From Bacteroides sp. (lineage in GTDB: Bacteria > Bacteroidota > Bacteroidia > Bacteroidales > Muribaculaceae): DNA of 62,125 nt. Below, piece after piece: positions 35,156-43,485 of this stretch. The translations under genes and the position numbers were made by a program. The stretch covers positions 16,597 through 78,721 of the forward strand of contig JAAVCH010000018.1 in the NCBI GenBank assembly GCA_014802425.1, given 5' to 3'. The notes beneath the pieces are model-generated. The model worked only from the letters and a program-made list of their open reading frames with translations, was not told where the DNA came from and ran no database searches. The stretch's first letter is position 1; each line of letters opens with the position of its first letter.

Positions 35156-37672
35156 TCAGCTCATTACCATTATTTTGGTGACCCCCGACGGTCCGGAGCC
35201 GGAAGCCGGAGAGGTAAGTATGTAGTAGATGCCCGAGGGTACGCGGCGGTGGTTCATATCCATGATATCCCATTGTATTGTGCCCCCTTCGGCGCGGCCG
35301 AGCTCGCGGATGAGCTGTCCGGAGGCCGAGGTGATCTTCACGAGGGTATCCTCCTCAAGTCCGTCGATGGTCACCCAGCCGTAATAGTCGGGAGCCACGG
35401 GGTTGGGGTAGGCCCTGACGGCCTCGGATGAGCCGGAGGGGGCGCTCCCCGTCGAGCCGAGGAAGAATTCGGTGAGGCCGGCGGAGGTGGAGGCCATCAT
35501 GCTGCGTGAGGCGGGGTTATAGGCCAGGGAGTAGACGATGTCTGACGGCAGGCCTGAGTTCTCGGAGTTGAATTCATCGTAGATGGTCTTTCCGTCGGAG
35601 GAGGTCACCACGATGCCGGCTCCTTCGGTGGCCATCCATTTGCGCCCCTGGGGATCGGTTACGATATCGAACACGCTTACTCCGTTGAGCAGATAGTCGG
35701 CCAGCGAAGTGCCGTCGTTGCGCGACACCTTCACACGGTTGATGACGCTCTGGCCCTGGAGCAGGTTGCGGGGATTGGCGTAGAATATGCCGGAGTTGGA
35801 GGCGATCCAGATGACCCCGCTGTCGGAGTCCTCCAGTATGCGGTTGGCGCCGAGCAGCGTGATGGCGCCCCCGTCCTGGTCGGTGACGCGGTCCAGGACG
35901 CGCACGGTGTCGTCGGAGGTGTTCTCAGGGGTGCCGTTGTGGTCCACGATCACTATCCTGTCCTGTGCCAGATAGAGGAGCAGGTTCTTGTTGGATGACG
36001 ACGTGAGGGGGATGAAATAGCCTGTCAGGGCCGTGGTGTTGGAGGGTACGTCGACGGCCAGTGTCTTCCACGGGCGCGCCGAGGCTGCGTCCTTCGAGGC
36101 CGTGCGGTCGGCCGCGGTCCAGTAGCGGAAGAGGAGACGCGGGTCGTCACCCTTATAGAGCATCGACCACATCGTCTGGTTGCGGTCGAACTGAGGCGCC
36201 ATCATGGTGTAGGCGCGTGCCCACACGGAGGAAGTGGGTCCGTCGTTGACGTAGCCCGGCCTGTCGGCCAGCGGGTCATCGGGATTGGTGAAGTGGAGCA
36301 CGTCGTCGGGGTCCTCCAGGTTGAGGCGCACGAGGCCGTTGTACGAAGTGCCCATGTAGACGTACTTCGGATCCGAGGGGTCCACCAGCAGGCCGAGCGG
36401 ATTCTGTCCGAGGTTGGCCTGGGAGGGGAGCGTGTAGGGGGGGCCGGCGGGAGTCCATTCGCCGTTGCGGTAGACCGAAAGGAGCGAGGGCACGAGGAAG
36501 ACGGTGTTGTTGAACACGCGGTCTGAGCCGAACGTATTGACCAGCATGCCGTAATCGGCGTTGTACGCCATGTTGCGGCTGAAATAGACGGCCGGTGCGT
36601 TGGGACGGATGTAGTCCCGTGTAAGCTGGGTGTTCCCCTCCTCGTCGGTCAGCTTGCGGGAGTAGAGTCCCTTACGGGGCACTACGCCGAAGAATTCCTT
36701 GTTGTCCCACGTGGCGGTGGTCTGGATATCGGCCTGGATGTCGGCCGTGGGGCGCTTGTAGAAGCTGTTGTAGTTCTTCTCGGGGAGAACGGTTATCACG
36801 GAGTTGAAGGCCGTGATGTTGTAGCCGTCGCGGGAGGGGAGCACACTGCGCACGTTGTTGAATTTCGACGCCCACACTTCGTTGAGTGCAAGTTCGTCGT
36901 CGACGTCGTATTTGCCGAACTGCGTGTCGGTACTGTCCACGGCCCGTGCGGTAAGGATGCGCTTTGGAGCGAGCGTATAGATGGCGTCGGCGCCGGCGAA
37001 GGGAGTGGTGTCGACATCATAGTCGGTCAGAGAGAGGCGCGGCGAGGAGTAGGGCGCTGTATAGGAGTGGTCGTGGGTGGTGAGCACCACGAGGTCGCCC
37101 ACACGTGTGGCCGCCGAGAGGGAAGTGGAGTAGTTGCGCGACTCCACCACGTGCCCTTTCTTGTCGTCGAGCACCACATAGCCGAAATCGGTGGCGAGCC
37201 ATATCTGATTCCGGGAGGGCACAAACGTCACGCCGTTGATCTCTTTCGAGCCGGGCATGGAGGCGTTTTTCAGCGCCGCTATATTGCGCACTTCGCCAGA
37301 GTCGTAAAGGAGGTCGATGTTCTGGTCGGCATATACGATGAGCAGGTATCCGCCGTCGGGATTGTAGTCGACCGAGCGCGCCAGAGTCGAGGCGAGCGCA
37401 TGGCGGTCGGCGGCCGCCACCATCTCGTCCCCTTCCTTATCATAATAGAAGAGGCTCTGGTCGGGAGCCGACATGAACGCCACAGTCTCCGCCGGATAGA
37501 GGGTCTGGTTATAGCCGGTGAAATACACGCGTCCGGGCGTATCGATGACTTTAGTGACGGAATTGTCGAAAGTGGGGTGCAGGCGCCATTCGCCCTGGAT
37601 GGCGGCCGAAGCCGCAGCCGGGGCGAGCAGTGCAAGGAGTGTGATGTATATGTGATTGAATTTCTGCATCAT
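35156..37672 (-). CDS. Secreted beta-propeller protein with type IX sorting-like domain (PorZ-like)
   Basis: This 838-aa protein has a signal peptide (HIYITLLALLAPAAASAA), two arrays of propeller-like repeats (for example EINGVTFVPSRNQIWLATDF and DIVTDPQGRKWMATEGAGI) and a C-terminal module (VRAYPNPVAPDYYGWVTIDG to SGIYYILTS) typical of type IX secretion cargo. The layout of two propellers and a CTD recalls PorZ, the T9SS component that helps attach cargo to A-LPS. The similarity to PorZ is judged by architecture only; a secreted two-component-propeller-type protein of unknown role is the alternative. It leads the propeller-LRR-trmB-mrp-pldA-GT2 run. Confidence 0.72.
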   Translation of the reverse strand: MMQKFNHIYITLLALLAPAAASAAIQGEWRLHPTFDNSVTKVIDTPGRVYFTGYNQTLYPAETVAFMSAPDQSLFYYDKEGDEMVAAADRHALASTLARSVDYNPDGGYLLIVYADQNIDLLYDSGEVRNIAALKNASMPGSKEINGVTFVPSRNQIWLATDFGYVVLDDKKGHVVESRNYSTSLSAATRVGDLVVLTTHDHSYTAPYSSPRLSLTDYDVDTTPFAGADAIYTLAPKRILTARAVDSTDTQFGKYDVDDELALNEVWASKFNNVRSVLPSRDGYNITAFNSVITVLPEKNYNSFYKRPTADIQADIQTTATWDNKEFFGVVPRKGLYSRKLTDEEGNTQLTRDYIRPNAPAVYFSRNMAYNADYGMLVNTFGSDRVFNNTVFLVPSLLSVYRNGEWTPAGPPYTLPSQANLGQNPLGLLVDPSDPKYVYMGTSYNGLVRLNLEDPDDVLHFTNPDDPLADRPGYVNDGPTSSVWARAYTMMAPQFDRNQTMWSMLYKGDDPRLLFRYWTAADRTASKDAASARPWKTLAVDVPSNTTALTGYFIPLTSSSNKNLLLYLAQDRIVIVDHNGTPENTSDDTVRVLDRVTDQDGGAITLLGANRILEDSDSGVIWIASNSGIFYANPRNLLQGQSVINRVKVSRNDGTSLADYLLNGVSVFDIVTDPQGRKWMATEGAGIVVTSSDGKTIYDEFNSENSGLPSDIVYSLAYNPASRSMMASTSAGLTEFFLGSTGSAPSGSSEAVRAYPNPVAPDYYGWVTIDGLEEDTLVKITSASGQLIRELGRAEGGTIQWDIMDMNHRRVPSGIYYILTSPASGSGPSGVTKIMVMS

Positions 37673-37700
37673 GATTGAAGTTTGTAGTAATGCGCCGGTA

Positions 37701-37932
37701 CGCGTCCGCCTACGCTGAGACTATATCGAGTCCGGATATCCCGCCAGCTTGCGTGTGGCGCGTCTGCCTACGCTGAGACTATATCGAGTCCGGATATCCC
37801 GGCAGCTTGCGTGTGGCGCGTCCGCCTACGCTGAGACTATACAGAGGCCGGATATTCCGGCAGCTTGCGTGTGGCGCGTCCGCCTACGCTGAGACTATAC
37901 CGAAGCCAGATACTCCAGCAGTTTGCGTGTGG
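37701..37932. repeat. Four tandem copies of a 58-bp repeat that includes the rdgB 3' end
   Basis: Copies start at 37701, 37759, 37817 and 37875, each beginning CGCGTCYGCCTACGCTGAGA, with exact 58-bp spacing and a fifth start at 37933. The fourth copy contains the last codons and stop of rdgB (stop at 37895-37897), so the array looks like serial duplication of the gene's 3' tail into the downstream gap. Copies 1-3 differ from each other at a few bases. Confidence 0.95.
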
Positions 37933-38476
37933 CGCGTCCGCGGTGTGAAATGGCGTTTTTCTCGTCGGCGCTCATGGAGGCGAAACTGCGGCCGGTCTCA
38001 TCGGCGATGAACACCGGGTCGTAGCCGAAGCCGGCTGTGCCGTCGCGCCGGGTGGCGATGGTGCCGAATACCTCGCCGGAAAACTGCTTGACCTCGTCAC
38101 CGAGAATGAGGGTTATGACGGTACGGAACGCGGCGCGGCGGTCCGTCACTCCCTCCATCTCGGCCAGAAGCTTGGTCATATTGTCTTCGGGCGAGCACTC
38201 CGGCCCGGCATACCGTGCCGACATCACCCCCGGGGCTCCTCCCAGGGCCTCGACCTGCAGACCGGTATCATCGGCGAAACAGTCCATACCGTAACGGTCC
38301 TTGATCCAGCGTGCCTTGATGAGGGAATTTCCCTCAAGCGTATCGGCAGTTTCGGGTATATCGTCATGGCATCCTATCTCGGCCAGCGAGAGGATACGGA
38401 ATCCATCCCCTGCAAGCCGGCGGATTTCCGCCAGCTTGTGAGGATTATTGCTTGCAAACACTATTTCCTTTGCCAT
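37895..38476 (-). CDS. rdgB: XTP/dITP pyrophosphatase (non-canonical purine NTP hydrolase)
   Basis: This 193-aa enzyme removes ITP, XTP and dITP from the nucleotide pool. It has the RdgB/HAM1 signature: EIVFASNNPHKLAEIRRL at the N-terminus, FADDTGLQVEALGGAPGVMSARYAG, GYDPVF and ISHRGRATRKL at the C-terminus. The start at 38476 places the conserved SNN loop at residue 8, as usual; the longer frame has an unrelated prefix. It follows leuS on the same strand after 160 nt. Its last codons are part of a 58-bp tandem array. Confidence 0.95.
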   Translation of the reverse strand: MAKEIVFASNNPHKLAEIRRLAGDGFRILSLAEIGCHDDIPETADTLEGNSLIKARWIKDRYGMDCFADDTGLQVEALGGAPGVMSARYAGPECSPEDNMTKLLAEMEGVTDRRAAFRTVITLILGDEVKQFSGEVFGTIATRRDGTAGFGYDPVFIADETGRSFASMSADEKNAISHRGRATRKLLEYLASV

Positions 38477-38565
38477 ATTCAGAATAATCGTTTTAACAAT
38501 AACAGTCAGAAAACCGGAGTCCCCGCCCTCAGCGAATCCTTTCGCAATAAGGAAAGCCGCCGGTC

Positions 38566-38620
38566 CCTCAAGCTCAGTCCACGGAGTCCTCAAGCCCAGT
38601 CCACGGAGCCCTCAAGTCCT
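38566..38620. repeat. 22-bp tandem repeat just past the leuS stop
   Basis: About two and a half copies of CCTCAAGCCCAGTCCACGGA plus two bases start at 38566, 38588 and 38610. The array ends 17 nt before the leuS stop at 38637-38639 and lies wholly in the leuS-rdgB gap. Confidence 0.85.
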
Positions 38621-38636
38621 TTACCGGGGGTCGGCT

Positions 38637-41405
38637 TCAGCCGACCACGATATTGACAATCTTCCCCGGCACCACAATAACCTTCCTGACAGCCTTCCCC
38701 TCCAGCCACTTGGCTGCGGCCGGATTGTCGAGAGCGAGCCGCTCTACTTCCTCCTTGGGAGTCGAAGCATCGACCTCGATCACAAAGCGGGCCTTGCCGT
38801 TGAAGCTGACGGGATACTTCACCGTAGCGTCCTTGATGGCTTCCTCGTCCCATACGGGCCAGGGCGCGTCGACCACACTGGTGTCATGTCCCAGACGGTG
38901 CCAGAATTCCTCGGCGAGGTGCGGAGCGAAGGGGGCTATCAGCGTTGTGATTGTCTCCATGGCGTCGGCATTGGTCGACTTGAGGGCCGAAAGATCGTTG
39001 ACGGCGATCATGAAGGCCGGAATGGAGGTGTTGAAAGAGAAGTTCTCGATGTCCTGCGTCACCTTCTTGATCAGCTTGTGCACGATTTTCTTCTCCTCCT
39101 TGCTCATTTCGGCGCGGTTGGCCGTATCGGCCTTCGAGAAGAGGCCTACAAGCTTGCGGAGGAAGCGGTTGACGCCGTCGATGCCGTTGGTGTCCCAGGG
39201 CTTCGACTGCTCAAGCGGACCAAGGAACATCTCGTAAAGCCTCAGCGTATCGGCGCCGTAGCGCTCCACGATATCGTCGGGATTGACGACATTGAACATC
39301 GACTTCGACATCTTCTCCACGGCGTAACCGCAATGGTACTTGCCGTCGTCCTCAAGGATGAACTCGGCATCGGCGAAATCGGGACGCCATGCGCGGAAGC
39401 GGTCGGTGTCGAGCACATCGTTGCTCACCATGCTGATGTCCACTCGGATCGGAGCCACGTCATACTGGTCCTTGAGTCCGTGGCTTACGAAGGTATTGGT
39501 GTCCTTGATACGGTAGACGAAGCTGCTCCGTCCCTGGATCATGCCCTGGTTGACGAGCTTGCGGAAAGGCTCCGCCTTGACCACGAGGCCGAGGTCGTAG
39601 AGGAACTTATTCCAGAAGCGTGAATAGATGAGGTGGCCGGTGGCATGCTCGGCGCCGCCGACGTAGAGGTCCACGTCCTGCCAGTATTCATCGGCCTCGC
39701 GGCTCACGAGCTCCTTGTCGTTGCGCGGATCCATGTAGCGGAGGTAATAGGCCGATGAGCCGGCGAATCCCGGCATCGTGCAGAGTTCGATGGGGAAACC
39801 TTCGGTGGTGGTCCATCCTTTCGCGCGTCCCAGGGGGGGCTGACCGTCGGCTGTCGGGAGATAGCTGTCCACCTCCGGAAGCAGCAGCGGAAGCTGCGCG
39901 GGGTCCATAAGGGTGGGTATGCCGTCCTTGTAATAGACGGGGAAAGGCTCGCCCCAGTAGCGCTGGCGCGAGAAGATGGCGTCGCGGAGACGATAGTTGA
40001 CCTTCACCTTCCCGAGCCCTTTCTCCTCGATGAACTTCTTGGCGGCGGCCATTGCCTCCTTCACCTGCAGGCCGTTGAGGTTGAGTTCCGGACCCTCGGA
40101 ATTCATCATCACTCCCTCCTTGGCATCGAAGCTCTCTTCGGATACGTCGGCACCCTCGATGAGGGGGATGACGGGAAGGTCGAAATGGCGGGCGAATGCA
40201 TAGTCGCGGGAGTCATGGGCGGGCACGGCCATGATGGCTCCTGTGCCGTAGCCTGCGAGCACATAATCGCTGACATAGATGGGTATCTCCTTGCCTGTAA
40301 GGGGATTCACGGCATACGACCCGGTGAATACGCCCGACACACGCTTGTCGATCTGGCGTTCGCGTTCGGTCTTGTGCTTCACTTCCTCAAGGTAGGCGTC
40401 CACCGCCTCTTTCCGGTCGGGAGTGACGAGCTGGCGCACGTAGGCCGACTCTGGGGCGAGCACCATGAAGGTCACGCCGAAGATGGTGTCGGGGCGTGTG
40501 GTGAAAATCTCGAGCTGCACATCGGAATCCTTGACGCCGAACTTCATCTCGGCGCCTTCCGATCGGCCTATCCAGTTGCGCTGAGTCTCCTTGAGGGAGT
40601 CACTCCATTCGAGGGTCTCCAGGTCATTGAGCAGGCGCGGAGCATAGGCCGACACGCGGAGACACCATTGATTCATCAGCTTCTGCTCCACGGGATGGCC
40701 GCCGCGCACGCTGACTCCCTCCGACACCTCATCGTTGGCAAGCACCGTGCCAAGTGCCGGGCACCAGTTCACCATCGTCTCCCCCTGATAGGCTATGCGG
40801 TAGTTCATCAGCACTTCGGAGCGGCGCTTTTCATCGAAGCCCTTCCACTCGTCGGCGGTGAAGGAGAGCTCCTTTCCGCAGGCTGCGTGTACCCCCTCGG
40901 TACCGTTTGCCTCGAAGCGGGCCACGAGGTCGGCGACGGGGAGCGCCTTGTCGGCGTCGAGGTCGTAGTAGTGGTCAAACATCTGCATGAATGCCCATTG
41001 TGTCCACTTGTAGTACTCCGGATCGCAGGTGCGAATCTCGCGCGACCAGTCGAACGAAAAACCGATCTTATCCAACTGGCTGCGGTAGCGAGCGATATTG
41101 TCGGTAGTGGTCTTCTCGGGATGCTGGCCGGTCTGGATGGCGTACTGTTCGGCGGGAAGGCCGTAGGCATCGTATCCCATGGGATGGAGCACGTTGAAAC
41201 CCTGCTGACGCTTGAAGCGGGAATATATGTCGGAAGCTATGTATCCGAGAGGGTGGCCCACATGGAGGCCGGCGCCGGAGGGATAGGGAAACATGTCGAG
41301 CACATAGAATTTCTTCTTGTCGGGACGTATCTCACACTTGTAGGTTTCATTCTCGCGCCAGTAGTTCTGCCAGCGGGTTTCGATGTCTTTATGATTGTAT
41401 TCCAT
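38637..41405 (-). CDS. leuS: Leucyl-tRNA synthetase
   Basis: The 922-aa enzyme charges tRNA-Leu. The HIGH-type motif appears as HVGHPLGY (about 48-55), the CP1 editing domain occupies roughly 225-420 with [17 protein letters not shown], and the second signature is KMSKSMFN (about 700). The anticodon-binding domain and C-terminal LeuS-specific domain are complete. The start at 41405 ([13 protein letters not shown]) matches the family; an upstream frame of 24 codons is not conserved. It ends just before the 22-bp repeat. Confidence 0.97.
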   Translation of the reverse strand: MEYNHKDIETRWQNYWRENETYKCEIRPDKKKFYVLDMFPYPSGAGLHVGHPLGYIASDIYSRFKRQQGFNVLHPMGYDAYGLPAEQYAIQTGQHPEKTTTDNIARYRSQLDKIGFSFDWSREIRTCDPEYYKWTQWAFMQMFDHYYDLDADKALPVADLVARFEANGTEGVHAACGKELSFTADEWKGFDEKRRSEVLMNYRIAYQGETMVNWCPALGTVLANDEVSEGVSVRGGHPVEQKLMNQWCLRVSAYAPRLLNDLETLEWSDSLKETQRNWIGRSEGAEMKFGVKDSDVQLEIFTTRPDTIFGVTFMVLAPESAYVRQLVTPDRKEAVDAYLEEVKHKTERERQIDKRVSGVFTGSYAVNPLTGKEIPIYVSDYVLAGYGTGAIMAVPAHDSRDYAFARHFDLPVIPLIEGADVSEESFDAKEGVMMNSEGPELNLNGLQVKEAMAAAKKFIEEKGLGKVKVNYRLRDAIFSRQRYWGEPFPVYYKDGIPTLMDPAQLPLLLPEVDSYLPTADGQPPLGRAKGWTTTEGFPIELCTMPGFAGSSAYYLRYMDPRNDKELVSREADEYWQDVDLYVGGAEHATGHLIYSRFWNKFLYDLGLVVKAEPFRKLVNQGMIQGRSSFVYRIKDTNTFVSHGLKDQYDVAPIRVDISMVSNDVLDTDRFRAWRPDFADAEFILEDDGKYHCGYAVEKMSKSMFNVVNPDDIVERYGADTLRLYEMFLGPLEQSKPWDTNGIDGVNRFLRKLVGLFSKADTANRAEMSKEEKKIVHKLIKKVTQDIENFSFNTSIPAFMIAVNDLSALKSTNADAMETITTLIAPFAPHLAEEFWHRLGHDTSVVDAPWPVWDEEAIKDATVKYPVSFNGKARFVIEVDASTPKEEVERLALDNPAAAKWLEGKAVRKVIVVPGKIVNIVVG

Positions 41406-42035
41406 TTGGGATATATGAATTTCGATGATGCCGGTTCGATGATGCCGGAAGGTATATATATCGGCCGATGCCCCCATTCGCTTCCGCCGAAGTGCCGTCC
41501 GTTTCCGTCAGCCCCGGCTCAGCGCCCCTTTCCGGGTCAGTGCCGTTCTCAGAACGGAAAGCTCCGGAGGAGTGCCCCTTTTCGCCTCAGCTGCGGCTCA
41601 GCATCGTTTCCGGGTCAGTTCGGGTTCTTGATCGTTGTCCGCACGAAGTGAGGACGTGACCTGCCGATATATGCCACCTTAATATATTAACTGATAGAAC
41701 CCACAGGTTCAATATGCAAAGTTAGCAAAAAAATGTGAAGCCACCATCATATTCCTCCCCGAGGAGGGGAAAACGCCCCCCTTTCCTCCCCTCAGCGACG
41801 GTACTGTTTCGTAAAAGTATGCCTCCCTCGCCCGTAGATTTCAAGAAGAATCCGCTCTCACGAAGGGATTAGATTGAAAACAGGACTGACGAATGGCTTC
41901 GGATGAAAAAAAGCTCTGATGAATGGCTTCGGATGAAAAAAAAGCAGATCTGAATAATATATTCCATTGAAAAAGTTTAATTTTGCAGGGAATGCCATAT
42001 GGTAAATCCATACTTGAAAATTAATTGGATACAAG
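41406..42035. other. Long leuS leader and divergent intergenic region
   Basis: This 630-bp gap holds no gene I can support. On the leuS side (41460-41640) is decayed repeat sequence around CGGCTCAGC and TTTCCGGGTCAG. A minus-strand -7 element TAACTTTG lies at 41717-41724, which would give leuS a leader of about 300 nt. On the other side two copies of a 30-bp repeat (GAATGGCTTCGGATGAAAAA core, 41887-41946) precede a plus-strand -7 TAATTTTG at 41978-41985 for the hydrolase gene. Clear -33 boxes were not found for either. Confidence 0.5.
41887..41946. repeat. Two direct copies of a 30-bp sequence
   Basis: The core GAATGGCTTCGGATGAAAAA occurs at 41891 and again at 41921, exactly 30 bp apart, with flanks also alike. 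It lies about 90 bp upstream of the hydrolase start and may tune its promoter spacing or be neutral. Confidence 0.85.
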
Positions 42036-43259
42036 ATGAGCCGTATATTTGGAATCTTATGCTGCGCGGCAGCGTTGATGCCGTCAGGAGCCTTCGCCGA
42101 GGGCCTGACGGGAGCTTGGTCGGGAAAACTGAATGTCACTCCTCAGAATGCGTTGAGGATAGTGTTTAATGTAGATGGGGAAAGCGTCACGATGGATTCG
42201 CCTGACCAGAACGCCTATGGAATACCGTGCGAGGTGGCTCACCTTTCCGCCGATTCGCTGAATGTGGGGGTCAAAAGGCTCGGTATGAACTATGCGGGCG
42301 CCCTGCGAGGCGATTCGCTCGTCGGAACGTTCCGTCAGGGTATGTACCGTTTCCCGCTCACACTGTCTCCCGGAGTGAAGAAAGCCGCCAGGCCTCAGAC
42401 TCCGCAGCCTCCGTTCCCATACACTTCCGAAGATGTCACAGTCATCGCTGCCGATGCCGTGCTTGCCGGCACGCTCACGATGCCGGCCGGTGCGTCGGCC
42501 GACACTCCGGTAGCCCTGCTCGTGTCGGGAAGCGGACTCCAGAACCGCGATGAAGAGCTCTTCGAGCACCGTCCCTTTGCCGTACTGGCCGACTTTCTGG
42601 CACGCAACGGTATAGCCACTCTCCGCTACGATGACCGTGGATGCGGCGAATCGAAAGGTGACGCCCGGAACGCCACTACCGCCGACTTCGCCGCCGACGC
42701 CGAGGCTGCCGTGCGCTGGCTGCGCTCTTCGGGCCGCTTCTCAAAAGTGGGCCTCATCGGCCATAGCGAGGGTGGAATCATAGGCTATATGCTCGGCGCC
42801 AGACCGGAGACTCTCGATTTCATCATCTCGGTAGCCGGTCCGTCAGTGCCCGGCGAGACTATCCTTACATATCAGAACACTCTGGCCCTCATCGATTCCG
42901 GCAAAGACGAAGCTACAGCCGAACAGATGGCACGCACCATCGTGGCCAATCTCATGGAGCAGAAAAGTACAGGGCCGTGGATGGCCTACTTCCTGCGTCA
43001 GGACCCGGCCTCGGCGATGAAAGACATCCATATCCCTGCATTCATAATCTACGGAGAGAAGGACACGCAGGTACCCCCTTCCCTTAATCTCGGCCCCGCT
43101 CAGGCCGCCGCTCCGCAGGCTACCGTGAAAACCTATCCCGGCCTCAACCACCTGATGCAGCACGCCTCCACCGGACGCCTCTCCGAATATGTGGAAATAG
43201 AAGAGACAATCGCTCCGGAAGTACTCACCGATATCGCGGCCTTTATCCGCAGCCTGTGA
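42036..43259 (+). CDS. Secreted alpha/beta hydrolase
   Basis: The 407-aa protein has a signal peptide (RIFGILCCAAALMPSGAFA), an N-terminal lipocalin-like or beta-rich domain (about 25-120) and an alpha/beta hydrolase domain. The oxyanion stretch LLVSGSGLQNRDEELF, the YDDRGCGES loop and the nucleophile elbow GHSEGG (serine near residue 244) are clear, with a late Asp (YGEKDTQVPP) and His (PGLNHLMQH). This is the usual layout of periplasmic or surface esterases/peptidases of Bacteroidota. The substrate is unknown. The gene is monocistronic, convergent with the M16 peptidase gene and separated from it by a terminator. Confidence 0.88.
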   Translation: MSRIFGILCCAAALMPSGAFAEGLTGAWSGKLNVTPQNALRIVFNVDGESVTMDSPDQNAYGIPCEVAHLSADSLNVGVKRLGMNYAGALRGDSLVGTFRQGMYRFPLTLSPGVKKAARPQTPQPPFPYTSEDVTVIAADAVLAGTLTMPAGASADTPVALLVSGSGLQNRDEELFEHRPFAVLADFLARNGIATLRYDDRGCGESKGDARNATTADFAADAEAAVRWLRSSGRFSKVGLIGHSEGGIIGYMLGARPETLDFIISVAGPSVPGETILTYQNTLALIDSGKDEATAEQMARTIVANLMEQKSTGPWMAYFLRQDPASAMKDIHIPAFIIYGEKDTQVPPSLNLGPAQAAAPQATVKTYPGLNHLMQHASTGRLSEYVEIEETIAPEVLTDIAAFIRSL

Positions 43260-43349
43260 CATTTCTCCGATATATCAAGTACGGGCGCCGGATAACTACA
43301 ATCATGCCCCCGGCAAAGGTGATTCCTCCCCTCCGTATAAAATAAATAC

Positions 43350-43395
43350 AAAAAGACTCCCCGCCGGAAGCCTGAGAGGCCTGAGGCGGGGAGTC
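43350..43395 (-). terminator. Terminator between the convergent hydrolase and M16 peptidase genes
   Basis: A perfect 11-bp stem (GACTCCCCGCC with GGCGGGGAGTC, 43355-43365 and 43385-43395) contains a further inner GCCT/AGGC pairing. On the minus strand TTTTTGTATTTATTTT follows directly, so it mainly serves the M16 operon; on the plus strand a weaker CTGTATTT follows. Confidence 0.8.
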
Positions 43396-43485
43396 CTGTA
43401 TTTAGATGTGCGTCATCTGCGTCCGGGTATGGGCGCCGCAGTACAGGTATTGTGACGCAATAAGGATATGTGACTGAAATATGGG

